From Cryptomeria japonica (taxonomy: Eukaryota > Streptophyta > Pinopsida > Cupressales > Cupressaceae): DNA of 64,000 bases. The notes below the pieces were generated by a model, which saw only the letters and a program-made list of their open reading frames with translations, ran no database searches and was not told the DNA's origin. The stretch spans positions 539,735,835 through 539,799,834 of the forward strand of contig NC_081412.1 of assembly GCF_030272615.1 (NCBI RefSeq), in the 5' to 3' direction. Position 1 is the stretch's first letter. Each line of letters begins with the position of its first letter. Of the stretch, positions 48,441-61,457 are shown piece by piece. The position numbers and the translations under genes are program-made.

Positions 48441-51400
48441 ATGGGCTCCTGTTGCCCCAAGCAGTCGACCACTGCCTCGACCCCGCCCGTTAAGCCTTAG
48501 CAATCAACTTCACAACAGCCCGCTCAGCCGCAACCGCCACCTATTCAACCGCCACCCGGTCAGCTGCCACCGCCATCGCCGACGTCTGATTTGCCGCAGC
48601 CCACGGTGGAAAACTGTATCAGCATCTTTCAAACCATAGAAAATGTGGCCGACGTTGATTGTTTGATCGATCTCATCGACAAGATCTTGGAGTCCCTCCT
48701 AAACAGGGTTAGTATGGAAATCGGCTTCAAACGTAATCATTGAAATTTTCATTTCTTTTTGCGTTTTACTCAATGTTGTCCTGTTTGTAAATGCAGTCTA
48801 AACAAGAAAAGACGTTACAGAGAAGCATTAGTTCAGAAACTTATTCGGATACACTCAAGGATAGAGCGAAATCAGTATGGGCTTCCTTTCTCGAAAGTGG
48901 GTCTGTATTCCTCGAATTTGTGAATAAGCATATTCAACTGGAGAAGGTAATTCTAATTTTAACTTTTCTGCATTTAACAATAGTTAAGGGCATGTTGAAA
49001 TTATTTGCGAGGAACTGGAATTAACTGTGGTTGTATTTACAGGGAGATGAAGTAAACAGACAAGCTTTAGCACACATATTGCAAATTGTGGGGAAGGTGC
49101 ATTGGGTGGTTGCAGGGTTATCTGTTGTAGCTTTCTTGCTAGAACAGATTGGTCAAATATCTGAAAACCGGAGTGAATGCATAGAACTCTTAAAACAAAT
49201 GGTTAAGCTTGCTGGGCATATAAGAAAGTTGAAATATGATATGCCACAAGAAGAAAAAATATTGAATGAAGCGACTACATTGATTGTTGAAGGATCCATG
49301 ATGTGCGCTTCTCAGTTAAAGTCGAGAACACTTTTCCGGTAAAATATCTAAAATGGTTAAATATTTGAATTTAATGTGAATTCTGCTAGTGTTATAATCA
49401 ATTATCCGTATTGCAGGATATTGAAGGCTTCTGTGGATTCCGAAAGATTGCGTAGTCTACAATTGAAAACAAATCAACTGTATCAGGATCTTACATTGCG
49501 AGTAGTAATAGAAATACAGCATCAGCAGGCTCTTGCCTTCTCCCCATGGAAGCCTATTTATCCAGATTATGCAGGTAAATATAAATAAACCTTCATTTTT
49601 GCAAAAAAAAATAACCATATTTACATGTGTTGCTATTAATGTAATTTTTTTCTGTGGGCTGATTGGCAGTTGGCATCGAAGAGCAGAAGAAACAAGTAAT
49701 GAAGTTGCTGGATATGGAAACAGAAAAGAAGTCCACAGTAGCTGTAGTCATATATGGATTTGGGGGCATAGGAAAGACCACGCTCGCGATTGCTCTTATT
49801 GCGGACTTAGATCTCACAGGTTACAACTATTCGGCAGTTCAAATCCAAGAAGACCGCTCGAGAAATGACATAAAATGTATGCAGCAGCAAATATTAAAAG
49901 ATGCCTTCCCAGTATATACTTATGGCAGGAATGTTACATTGAGAAATAGTGCAGAGGGTCGGAATCATCTCACGAGCGCTTTCCAAGCCCAAGGAAACAA
50001 GCCAGTGTTTCTGTTTATTGACAACGCTCTTCGTGCAGAAGACTTGAAAGAGCTTTTCCCAAAACGCTTATCAGGCCTTCCGATGGGGAGCAGAATAGTG
50101 ATCACAACTCGAAATTTGGGTGAAACAGATATGCTCAAAGACACCGGCCTTGCACGTCGTGAGCATATTGTAGATACTCTACCCCACGAGGAAGCACGCA
50201 AAATTTTATTCGGAGACTTCACTCCAGATAATAGCGGAGACAGAGACGACATGCAAAAAATCTTGCAGATTTGTGCTGGGATTCCGTTAGTATTAGAGAT
50301 TGTTGGTGCTCGCTTGCGTAAGCAGAACTACATGGTAGATAGATGTACCCAAATATTTGAAGCTTTGGAGCGAGGAGGGGATATCAAGGAAGAAAATCTG
50401 AGCAAACGTCTTGTCACTTCTGTGTATAAAGAGTTGGAAGCGTCTACTCAAGAAGCGTTCTTGGATATTTGCTGCTTCTTTGTTAGTTGGAGCCGCCACG
50501 ATGTGGAGTGCATTGTTGGAGCTGAGGAGGTCACACATCTGGAAGAGGCTGCTTTGTTCAAGACGTCCGTTGAAGGCAACGTGATTGTTCATGATATCAT
50601 CCGAGCAAAAGGGTGGAGTATGTCTGAATCTAATAGAATTACAGATATGCAATCCTGGCTCGATGTTGTCAGCGAGAATCAGGTAAGTCTTTGCTTGTGT
50701 ACACTAATATAGAGTAGAAATGTAATGAGTAGTACTAGTATTAATGAGATATACCATATCTTATCAGAGGCTCGAACAAATTAAAGGAGTTCGGCTTAGC
50801 AGGGAGGAGACTGAAGCTGAGTATGAAATTGATGAGAATCGCATTTTTTCAATGAAGAAATCGTTGAGAGTTCTGGCTTTGGGGAACAAAATAAATGTTT
50901 CACGATCAGGCCAAAAAGCACCCAATTTTAAAGAACTGAGATTTCTCCGACTAGGTGGCGACATCTCTGGTTTATGGCCTGTGAATTTAGAATCTCTTGA
51001 AAGATTGGCTGTGTTCCATGGCCCTGTCTTCAAGGATGGTGTGACTCTGTATCGGGCAAGTTCTTCCTCGGTTTTTTCTTTCTTCTTTATTTTTGATGCT
51101 TAATTGTTTCTTTAGATTGGGAAACAATTTCCTTACAGAAATCACAATATGGATGCAGTTACCGAAGAGGCTACGGGTGATGAATGCCACTGCACAGTCT
51201 CAGGAATCTGCAAATTTGCAGGAATCCATGCCTGCCAACATCATAAAAAATTCTTCCTTGGAGGAATTGGATTTAGAAGAACTGAAAACTCTCCAGAGAT
51301 TGCCCGAACGGCTTGATCACTTAACTGCTCTCAAGGTTATGATATTAGATGAATGGGATAAAATGCAGGAGGTGCCTGAGCAGGTATGTGAACTGCGTTC

Positions 51401-52112
51401 ATTATGTAAATTGAGCATCTGTGGTGGCATTTCTTTGAAGAATCTGCCAAACTCGTTTGGCCAATTAAGTTGTTTAGAAGAGTTGATCTTAACAAGTCGC
51501 AAGCAACTGGAAGGATTGCCCCCGACTTTTGGAGGCCTCAGTTCTCTGAAACATTTGAATCTAGCAGAGTGTGTTAACTTAAAAGAACTTCCATCAAGCT
51601 TTGGGAAATTAAGGTCTTTGCAGATTTTAAATTTGGAAAGCTGCTGGAAATTGGAAGCCTTGCCTTCTAGCTTTGGGCAACTATGTCAGTTAAAGAGGTT
51701 GAGCCTGCGGTCAGAAGATCTTAAAGAATTGCCTTCTAGCTTTGGGGAACTTAGCTCTTTAGCAGAGCTGAGGTGCAACTGTCTGGAACTGAAGGAATTG
51801 CCTGTTAGCTTTGGGCAGCTTTCTTCTTTAACACACTTAGATTTAAGTTGTTGCATGAAATTGAAAACCTTGCCTTCCAGCATAGGAGAACTTAGGTCAT
51901 TAAAAGATTCCAATTTATCGGCTTGCTTTAAGCTAGAAAAATTGCCTTCCAACATTGGGGAACTTCCATGTTTAACGCAATTAGATCTAAGACAATGTCA
52001 CAGTTTGAGAAAATGTCCGATTTCTATTCTGAGACAAAGAAATCAGGGGTTAACCATTTGGCTTCCGGACCACCTAAAGGAGAGGGAGTCCACGTCTTCT
52101 AAACAGAGGTGA
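48441..52112 (+). CDS. NB-ARC/LRR disease-resistance-type protein (NLR), seven exons, TAG at codon 20
   Basis: Exons by consensus splice sites and matching phase: 48441-48707, 48797-48946, 49043-49338, 49417-49574, 49670-50682, 50768-51055, 51159-52112; about 1,041 codons. N-terminus MGSCCPKQ is a possible myristoylation/palmitoylation signal, followed by a Pro/Gln-rich stretch and a helical domain (about residues 60-290; SENRSECIELLKQM, GHIRKLKYD). NB-ARC: P-loop GFGGIGKTT (320-328), kinase-2 VFLFIDNAL, GSRIVITTR, GLPL-type CAGIPLVLE, FLDICCFF, and VHDII in place of MHD. LRRs of the LPSSFGELSSL type fill exon 7. Such proteins sense pathogen effectors and trigger immune signalling. Codon 20 (48498-48500) is TAG in frame, between PVKP and QSTSQQ; if real, only a later in-frame ATG (49199, exon 3) could start, losing the N-terminus. 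Intron 6 is GC-AG. The call is a real NLR gene, possibly recently inactivated. Confidence 0.9.
51056..51158 (+). other. GC-AG intron of NLR gene
   Basis: Exon 6 ends at CGG|GCAAGT (51055/51056) and exon 7 resumes at GATGCAG|TTACCG (51158/51159) in phase 0. GC donors followed by AAGT are the known minor class. No GT donor nearby keeps the frame with this acceptor. Confidence 0.6.
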
Positions 52113-55100
52113 CCTAGTGTTCTCTTTATTTATTGTATGTGGCAGAAATATGTTTGTAAATGATGTCGAATAATGTCTGTATGGCAGAAATATCTCAGCC
52201 TGTGTTTTTAAAATATATTTCTACATTTAATCAGGTAAAATAATATTGATTTTTTTTCCTTGCAATGCACGCACGATGTCAAATGTTTAAAGATGGTTGT
52301 CTTTTTCGTGGTAACTCAATACTTTAATAATTATTGTATTTAGGTCATTAAGAATTAAAAAATTACATTACATATTCAGATTATTAACATTTGGTAAAAC
52401 ATGAGTGAAAACTAATGTCAATACAATAAATTTTGTGGTATACTTAGACTGTTAATTATAATAGTGAAAATTGTATATTTTCATTCTTTTTCATTATTTT
52501 TTGAATTTGGTATGATTAATAATTAATGTACAAGTAACATATTCTAGTATGCAAGTTGAAAATTAACATAAACTTAAACTCATTATATTGTCATTCATCT
52601 TCAAAAACTAATTCCATTCCTCATTCTATTCTTCCTTTTATTGTGGCCAATATATATGGCCAATATATATAGCCATAGAATTAAACTTTCATAGCTTCAA
52701 CATGAAAAAATTTGATCTATCACTTTAACTCAATATTATGGATCAACTAAAATGTGAAAATTAATTACTTGTATACTAAGGTGTTATATTTAAGAATAAA
52801 TTCTAATTCATTGAAAATCATCTAAACATTGAGAACTCCTACTTCCATGTCACATCTTTGATTCTTTCTAGTTGACCTAGTAATAGAGGTTTAATCAAGG
52901 GAGAATCAACTTTCATACATATTCTAGGATTAAGGTGTCTCAACCTTAGAGTTCTAATATGTTTACTATTTTATTTATTTATCATACCCACTTTGGAAAT
53001 CCTAAAATTTAGGGGACTAGTGTCATAGGTTGCTATGTTGGGACTATGACAATTTCTTTTATTTACTACAATGATTACTAGTTCGGTGGAAGAGACATGG
53101 AGAGTTATTTTTTGGCAGCCAGTACTTATGGTTAAATTCACTCTTGAGTTCGTGAGTCATGAGTTAGTGCTTTGAAAAGTTTCTATTTGCAATATGTCAT
53201 GAAAATGACAACTTTTGGTTTTAATACCACTTATCCTTTGAGCATATGATTTGGTTTTGCAAACCATTGGCACTTTCCACTCATTTATTGAGCTCTATAA
53301 ATATGTGGCTTCTTAAAGTATTTTGTATGATAGGTTGGATGTTTTCTAAGAAGTTATTTTGCACTAGAATTTTCTCTAGAATTCTTTATTGTTGTAACTA
53401 CTCTTCAAGAGCATTGGCTCTGTACATTGCATTGAAATTGTTGGTTATTGCCAATAATACAATTAAGCTCTAGTTTTTGTAGGGTGGATTTTTTTCTCAA
53501 AAGGGATTTCCCATGTAAATATGGTGTTATGAGTTTATTTGTTTAAATCTAAATTTGTATTTATTTATTTAATCTATAACAATTAGAGGGTTTGTAAAAA
53601 ATTGTTTGCATCATCTCTCCTATTAGATTTAGCTTTTGGAAGCGTTATTTGAAACTTTGCTTCCTTTCAACATAGACACACTCCTTTTAGATGTAGATTG
53701 AAGACATTAAGGTGAGAAAGTTTTGCATATCAATAACATAATTCAAATCTATATGAACATGTTAACATCCATATATTTTTTTAAAATAATACTCATTAAA
53801 TTAAATTAAGTGTACCAAAGTTTGATACAATAAATTAAAAAAATATTAACTCAACAAATAATTGTTTAAATAATTTAATAAATGAAACCGTTCACCTAAC
53901 ACAAACTTATCAATATTAAATTTAAAACTAAGTACCACTAGTATAGATATCTTAAACAAATGTATAAAAAAGATGCTAAGATATATTAGTATTGACATGG
54001 CTATATTTAAATGATTATTGGGAATAGATAGATGCCTCAAGAGTAATGTCTCTTGATGTCTTTTAGGTAGATGTATTTAAGATATCTATGCTAGTAGCAT
54101 CCATAGAGAGACATGTAAAATGTTATTTAGTATCATTTTCTTGTGTTTATATAAAATATTATTATCATTAACAAACATAGAACCCTATCATATTCATTGA
54201 AATATATAATATAAATTTTATTTATGAAAAAATATTGAGTAATTTCATATTTCTCAAATATGTTATTAATATTTTAAAATAAAAATTAATGAGACATTTT
54301 GTATTTTCCCAGAAATATAATGTTAATTTTATATCTAATAATGTATGCATTCCATAACATTATTATATTTTAAAATATTTGAGCCTATTCTTATATTTTA
54401 TTTTGAATAATTTATTCCTTGCTTTAATTTTTTTCATAATGATTGTTTTAAAGCAGTGGTGAGATTTTGAGTCCTTCAAAGGACTTAACACATGATATAG
54501 TGACAAATGTTAACAAGGCTCTGAGAATGAAACAAAGAGAACAAAACTTCAAATAATATCATCAAGGCTATATATTGCAGTCGGGAGGGTCATATCCTAG
54601 ATCAGATGGGCTATGGTTGGAAAAGAATGGTGATTATAAAAGGAGGGGAATGCCCTTTCACCAAGGATTGCAATGGGCAAAATTCAATGAGGTTTTTAAT
54701 AAAAAATAAAATAACTTCTTGAATGATGGTCTTCTTGGAGAAAAGAGAGAGACAATGGGGATGGCAATGGAAAAAACAAAGAGTGGGATGGAGCAACATC
54801 CAAGGCTATTATAAGAAGATTGGGGAAAATATGAGGAAAGAAGGGGTAGGAAAAATTGGAGAATTGCATGAGTTGTTTTAGGTTAGCGAAAGTAATGAGA
54901 AGATGCCTTGCTAAGCAACAAGAGAAAACAAAATACCTATTGGTGGAAAGGTGATGTTGAGGCATCAAAGCTTCCGGTTGCACTCAAATTACTAGGATTA
55001 TTATTCTCAAATCAAGAGGAGATTCCAAGGTAAATATTCAGGATACCCTAGAAGAAAATAGGTACAAAGAAAATATATTAATGACAAACCCTAGAGGAGA
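52113..55100. other. AT-rich spacer downstream of NLR
   Basis: Contains the NLR 3' region (AATAATG near 52170) and then no recognisable gene. G/A-rich text from about 54540 onward may be the 5' region of the following LINE. Confidence 0.4.
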
Positions 55101-55102
55101 AA

Positions 55103-55354
55103 TTTTGTTAACAATAGAGATTATCAGAAGGGAGATACAATTTCTCCCCAAATCGGAGAGAAAAGGACCATGAAACAAAAAAAGGATGGAATATGGAGAA
55201 AGAAAAAATTGGGTAGTAAGCTATGAGGGACATTTTGTTAAAAATAGAGATTATCGAAAGGGAGATACAATTTCTCCCCAAATCGAAGAGAAAAGGACCA
55301 TGAAACAAAAAAAGGATGGAATATGGAGAAAGAAAAAATCGAGTAGTAAGCTAT
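55103..55354 (+). repeat. Tandem duplication, 130-base period
   Basis: 55103-55224 and 55233-55354 are nearly identical: TTTTGTTAA.AATAGAGATTA, GGGAGATACAATTTCTCCCC, AAAGGACCATGAAACAAAA, GGATGGAATATGGAGAAAG. It lies at the start of the LINE ORF1 region; tandem 5' monomers are known in some LINEs. Confidence 0.88.
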
Positions 55355-56091
55355 TTGTCATGCCTTCAGATCTTAGGGCCTTAGCAGTATGCAAGTTAAA
55401 GGAATTAGCACTATTTGTTAAATGGAGTGGAGAAGGAGAAAACAAACAAGAGATAATAGAGTGGTAGAGAAAGATGTACCCAACAAAGGTAAGTATACAA
55501 CCCCTTCAGAATGATGTCTTTTTGTTAGAATGTTTGAATATGAATCTAAAGCATGAAATATTATGTGGAAGCCCCAACTTTTTCAAAGGAAGCAGTTTTA
55601 GTAATATTAATTGGAGTCCAATTTTTGATTCAATAAAATTCAAGATTAATAAGTCATTCAAATGGTTGAGTTTGGTGTGTTTACTAGCAATTATCAAAAT
55701 AGGGGATGCCCTAGTTACTTTGATAGGGGTGGATGAGGAGTTTTTGAATGGTATAATATGCAATGTGGCCAATATATCTGTAGAAATTGATATGCACATA
55801 GGGATTTATAAAGAGCTAGAGATTATCTTAGAGGGAAGAAGATGGAAGGAGAAAGTGAGGCCTCTAATTAATAATCATCTAAAACAATATTTATCAAGAG
55901 GGGAAATGCAAGAAGGTACATCAAGAGCCCTAGAGATAAGTGAGGGTAGTGACATGGAATCAAATAGATTAGCAGGAACTATTCAAGAACATATCAACCC
56001 TTTAGGCCTAAGCATGAGCCCTTTGGATCTAAACCAGAAAGAAAGGGAGGAAACTTTACTATATGGAAAAGATGGGGTAGAAAGCCCTTGA
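55186..56091 (+). pseudogene. LINE ORF1 (DUF4283-like), one nonsense codon
   Basis: One frame runs from 55186 to 56091 with a single TAG at 55465-55467. The order ALFVKWSG, EIIEW, then KVSIQPLQNDVFLLECLN and KWLSLVCLLAIIKIGDALV followed by NVANISVEIDMH matches the DUF4283/zinc-knuckle-associated ORF1 proteins of plant L1 elements, which bind the element RNA. The Gly-Asp-Ala helix and the VEIDM strand are the best conserved. The TAG after EW would be TGG (Trp) in relatives. The C-terminal Cys-rich knuckle usual in this family was not found before the stop. Confidence 0.8.
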
Positions 56092-56787
56092 AAGAAAAGA
56101 AATCATACTTCAAGGGAAAGAATCAAAGAATTGATGTATTGACTACTCCCACCAATCAAAATAGAGAGAGAAATAGAATTGGTTGTTCTTCTTAAGGATA
56201 CAAAAGAGCTTAGACACACTTTTTGACATCACTTGGAGGAAGTTAGAGACATGAGAATAAGGGAAATACAACAATATAATCAATAAAGGAGAATGAGTGT
56301 TATAAAGAAACATGTGTGAACCCTAAAGAATCTAAGGTGTTGCTAACAGAAGAAGAAAACAATCTAGATGTAGTAGAGTAGAATGGTGCTAATAACCTGA
56401 AGGAATAATGATATTTGGTAGACCTGAGTGGAGGAGTAAACTGGAAACTTAATTGGGAGAGATAAAGAGAGTTGTAGAAAATAAGACAAAAACAAATTGC
56501 AAGTAGAAAATGAGAGTAAGGAGAACTCTAAGTATTTCAAAGATGTTAGAACAGAAGAGATAAAGGAAGAATTTGAATAATTGGGGTTTCAAGAAGCAAT
56601 GGGAATAGAGGAAAGAATGTTGGAATAAATTCAACCAAGGAACTAGGGCCTTACAATCTTAGAGAAAAAGATGAGGAGGAAAGACTTAAGCAAAGCTAAG
56701 ATATATCTAACCTCCTTAGTAGATTGAAAAAGGAAAGGTCAAATAACATGAAGCTTTGGGAAGGGGCTTAACCTTCCCTGTTCACAA

Positions 56788-59700
56788 TGAATATCATCAC
56801 GTGGAATGTTAGGTGCATCAATATCCCTAATAAATGGTTCTTGATTAAGCACCAATTTTATCAATCAAAGACAAATATATTTGTTGTGGGAGACCAAGCT
56901 TAAAAAAGAGGAAAGTGAAAAGAAACTTAATAATTGGAAATAGTGGAGAGGACATTTTTTTGGATTAGAAGGAGCCTTGGGAGGTATAGGTGTGATATGG
57001 AACCCTATAAAGGTGGATGGAAGTATGGTGGAAGACAAAAAATAGTGAATTATATTTAAAAGAAGGATGCTATAGACAAATGATCATTTTTTTTATCATA
57101 AATATTTATGGCCCAACACAAACGATGTAGAAAAAGAAACTTTAGTCATTATTAACAGATAAAATAGAAGAGTTTATAGGTAAAAAAGGTTTGATAGCAA
57201 GGTATTTTAATGCTACTCGAAATAATTAGGAAAAATTGGGTGGTATAAGGAAAATGTTTGTCGTTCAATCTGACTTCTAAAACTTCATTGAAAGTAATAA
57301 TCGCAAGGATTTGTAGGCATTGATTGGAACATCTACATGGACCAATTGTAGGAGAGGTTTCACCAAGATGGAAGAAAGACTAGATAGATTATTAAGTGTA
57401 GGCAACTGGGATAGTCAATTGCAGGTTTTTGAAGTGTTTATGCCCCCTTTTACTGGATCAGATCATCATCCCGTTAAGCTCTTTTCAATTTAAAATTGCG
57501 TGGCTAAGAGACCCGAGTTTGGAGGATTTGATTGCTAAATGATGGAATGTGATTGATTAGAGAGATAAAACATATATGTATCAATGGAACAAGAAATTAA
57601 AGTATATCAAGGAGAAACTAAAAGAATGGAACAAAAACTAGTTCAAGAATATCTTCCATGAAAAAATCATAATAGAAAAAGAATTAACAAATTTGAATAA
57701 AATAATTATTGAAAAAGGAATGGGATTAGAGGAATATGAAAAGGAAAAGTCATTAAAAGAAGATTTATGTGAAATCATGGTAAGGGAAAAATGTTTCTAG
57801 AGAAAAAAATGTAGGGAGATCTAGCTTCGAGAATGAGATAGAAACACAAAAAAAATGCACAGAATTTTAATAGAAAAAAAGGAAATAAGAAGGTATGAAG
57901 ACATCTTTAGAGAGGATGGATCAAAGACTCAAACCTAGAGGAAGTAAATATGGAGGCAAATAGATTTTTTGAAGGAATGCCAAACAAAGAAGTTCCTTTA
58001 AAAAGGATGCAATAGATGAATTCCTAGGAGAAATACCTAAAAAACAATTTGATGAAAACATCAAAGTTATTTAAAAAGGTAAAAAAAGAAGTTGTGAAAG
58101 AAATAGTCTTCCAAATGAATCCAGATAAAGTGTCAGGGCCTGATGATTTCCTAGTTGGATTTTTCCAATGCTTTTGGGAAATAATAGGAGATGATATCTT
58201 CAAAGGAAGTGGAGGAATCAAGGAAGAAGTTGTGAAAAAAAGGATGGTCCAATCAATGGGGGATTTTAGGCCAATTTCTCTATGTAACACAACATATAAT
58301 ATAATCTCTAAAATTATTGCAAATAGACTAAAACTAGTCGTAAGCTCCATAATAGAAAAAGAACAAAGTGCCTTTGCTCTGGGAAGATCAATTGTGGGAG
58401 GCATTATAATAGCCCATGAAGCAGTACATTCAGCAAGAAAGACAAGACAGGTTGGTATGATTCTCAAATTAGACATAATAGAGGCTTATGATTTAGTGGA
58501 TAGAGGCTTCTTAAAATTATTTTTATGGAAATTTGGATTTAGTAAGGACCATATAGAATGGATAAATAGTTGTATTTATTCTCCAAAATTCTTGGTTCTA
58601 ATGAATTGAGCAACTCAAGGCTTTTCTAACACATGACGAGGAATTAGGAAAGGTGATCCAATCTCCCCTTTTCTCTTTATCATAATGGCAGAAGCTTTAG
58701 GGAGACATATAAGTAAAATAAGAGATGAAGGTGGCTAGATTGGAGTTAAGATAGTAGCTAGGATGATTTCAGTTACGCATCAACAATTTGCCAATGATAC
58801 TGTTATATTTGATCAATCATGTAGGAGAGAATCCAAGATAATTAAGAAGCTCCCAAATAGATATTGTGAGGCCTTAGATCAACAAATAAATTGGAATAAA
58901 TCTAAGGTTTTTTTCTTGAATATGCAACCAAGCCTTCAAAGAGATCTAGCTAGACTTTTAAATCTTAAACTGGCCAACTTTCCAAGAAACTTTTTAGGAT
59001 CTTCACTTTTTCAAGGTATAAATAAAAAAGTTTACTAAGAGAATCTAATTAATAGAAATGCTGATAAAATTGGCTCTTGGAAAGGAATATGGCTATCCTC
59101 TGCAAGAAAACTATTAATGATCAAATCTATTTTATCAACACTGCCTGTTTACTCAATGTCTTTCTTAAAAATTCCAAAAGCAATTGAGGAAGAATTGAAT
59201 AAAATAATGAGAATATTTTTTTGGAATGAGACTAAAGATCAAAATAAAGTTCTTCTTATTACATGGGAGAAGGTATGCAAACCAAAGATAGTAGGTGGAA
59301 CAAAGATAAGGTGGTTAATATTGATGAATTTAGCTATAGGAGCAAAATTGATATGATAGATCTACTCCAATGGAGAGTAGAAATGGGTCAAATTATTAAG
59401 AAGAAAATATTTAGATAGCGATGATCCTACTAGTATTCTAAAAATTAGGGACCCTCCAAGATGATCACAAGTATGGAACCATATTTTGGAATGTAGAGAA
59501 ATAATTTCAAGGTATGTATATAACATGGGAAATTGGTGATGCTTCCAATGCATCTTTCTGGTCAGATTCATGCAATAATTATAAAAGTTTGGATAATCTC
59601 CCAAATATGGAGGACATAAAAAGGGAAACTTTGAGGATTAGAGGATCAAAAGTGAGGGATTATGGGACAATAATAGAAAAAGATAGCATCAGGATTTGGC

Positions 59701-60914
59701 AATGGAAACCTTTGGATAATGTAGAAGCTCCAAGACATCAAAAAGAATTAATGAGAGATATTTTAAAAGGGAGATGTGTGTTTCCCTCTCATGAACCAGA
59801 TAGGATTAGATGGTGTGGATCTAAATCTAACCTTTATAAAACTAATTTAGGATATAAAATAAAAGAAGTTGCTATTGCAAAATTTGATGGCCAAGTAAAC
59901 TTCTATGGAACAAACAATACCTTCCAAAAGATGGAGTATTTGTGTGGTTGGTTATACAAGGTAAGGTGCTTACCCAAGATTGCTTGGAAAAAATGGGAAT
60001 TCAAGGAGCAAATAGATGTGTCCTTTTCAAAAGAAATAATGAAAATACACATCACATACTTTTAGACTATTCCTATTCAAGAAAGTGTTGGGATCATTTT
60101 CAAGACAAGTTAGTTTTTCAATGCCCTAAACCTCAAAATCCATTGGATTGGTTTAAAATATGGAATGAGTTGAACAAGAAGGGAATTTTTCTAGTCTCTC
60201 AAGGATGATTCCTTCAATGGTGATTTGGGAAGTATAGAAGGAAAGGAATCACATAATTTATCAATATAAAGAAATGACAGAGAAAGTCCTTATTCAAAAA
60301 ATTGAAGATCAAGTGGTAGATTTGGTTAATTTGGGTACAAGAAATATGTTTGTTAAAAAATCAATATTCACTCTTTGGGATGATGAAATGACAAGGAGAT
60401 TTAAAGGCTTAATAATCCCCAAAACTTAGGATGGAATAATTAACAAGGACTCCAAAATAGATACAAAGAATGTTAAAAATAGTCCCCCACAGGCTGGATG
60501 GATTAAAATTAATTTTGATAAAGCTGCCAGAGGTAACCCAGGTATATGAGGTATAGGATGTATAGCTAGAGATGTTGAAGGGAAGATTATTGCTAAAGAA
60601 TCAAAAGCTTTAGGAAAAAAAAAAAATAATATAGTAGAAATTAGGGCTGCATTTCTCGAGTTACAACTTGGTATCAAAATTAGGAGCGAAGAAGATTCAT
60701 TTGAAAGGAGATTCTCAAATTATAATCAATGCGATTCAAAAAAACAATTCTCTTGATTAGCTATTGGCTAAATGGTTACACTTTATTCATGAATTAATTA
60801 AGAAATTTGATGATTTCATAAATAGTCATATTTATAGAGAAGGGAATGTAGAGGCTGATACTCTAGCCAAAAATACGGTTGGTATTCCTCAAAGAATTAG
60901 GAGTCTAATGTAGT
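56788..60914 (+). pseudogene. LINE ORF2: endonuclease, reverse transcriptase, RNase H, disrupted
   Basis: Endonuclease begins at 56788 with MNIITWNVRCIN, and continues with GGIGVIWNP near 56975. The reverse transcriptase region runs from about 58110: MNPDKVSGPDD, GDFRPISLCN, ANRLKLVVSSIIEKEQSAF and KLDIIEAYDLVDRGFL; GIRKGDPISPFLF is at about 58640. The active-site box reads QFANDTVIF near 58784, where relatives have FADD, so the catalytic Asp is Asn. A zf-RVT region (WLVIQGKVLTQDCLEKMG, NRCVLF) lies at about 59945, and an RNase H region (WIKINFDKAARGNPG near 60500, and EGNVEADTLAKN near 60843). Stops and frame changes are scattered through all domains, so it cannot encode an active protein. 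Confidence 0.9.
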
Positions 60915-61457
60915 TAATGCAAAGCCTACTTTGGTGGGAGAAATTTTTAATATCTGCAATTATTATAGCTATGGCCTAAAAAATTTAGAGTGAAAATTAG
61001 TGGAGTGTCATGACACCTATCCTTCTAAAGGCACAAATGCTAAATAAATGATTAGTTAATAGTAGGAGGGTAGATGTAGTAGTGATTCAAACTCGCAGCA
61101 GAAAGATATTGACAGAAGACAAAATATGGTGAATCTCCACTAAATTAGATAGCAAGCTTGGCCATGATGAGTTAGCAAGGAACATCCTTGAAGTTGGGAA
61201 GACCAAAAAAATCATGGTTAAAGTCTATGATCTAATTTAATTTTCAATTCTTGAAAGTAAATATCCCACCACTGAAATGAGTGAGATTTTATGGTGGATG
61301 TGAAACTTTATCAAATATGGGAGAGATTGTGGAAACGTCCATTAGCCTTTTATTTTTTAAGAGTGGTTTTCTAAGTGGAGGGATCAAAATTTAGTGACTA
61401 AATGGAGACCCCAATTTGATTATTGACAACTAGAAGGCAGATGGATTTCCTAGGGGA
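60915..61457. other. LINE 3' flank
   Basis: Probably LINE 3' untranslated sequence followed by pre-existing DNA. There is no coding evidence, and no poly(A) tail was seen. Confidence 0.35.

Larger units (their letters stand above)
55103..60914 (+). mobile_element. L1-type LINE, decayed
   Basis: It carries an ORF1 with a DUF4283-like region and an ORF2 with endonuclease, reverse transcriptase, zf-RVT and RNase H pieces in the standard plant L1 order. ORF2 is broken by many stops and frame changes. The 3' end is uncertain; sequence to about 61440 may be its 3' UTR. No target duplication could be assigned. Confidence 0.88.

Noticed and set aside
48491-48520. Tiny GT..AG segment in NLR exon 1 that would remove the TAG
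   Set aside because: It would be only 30 bases, far below the minimum size of plant introns.
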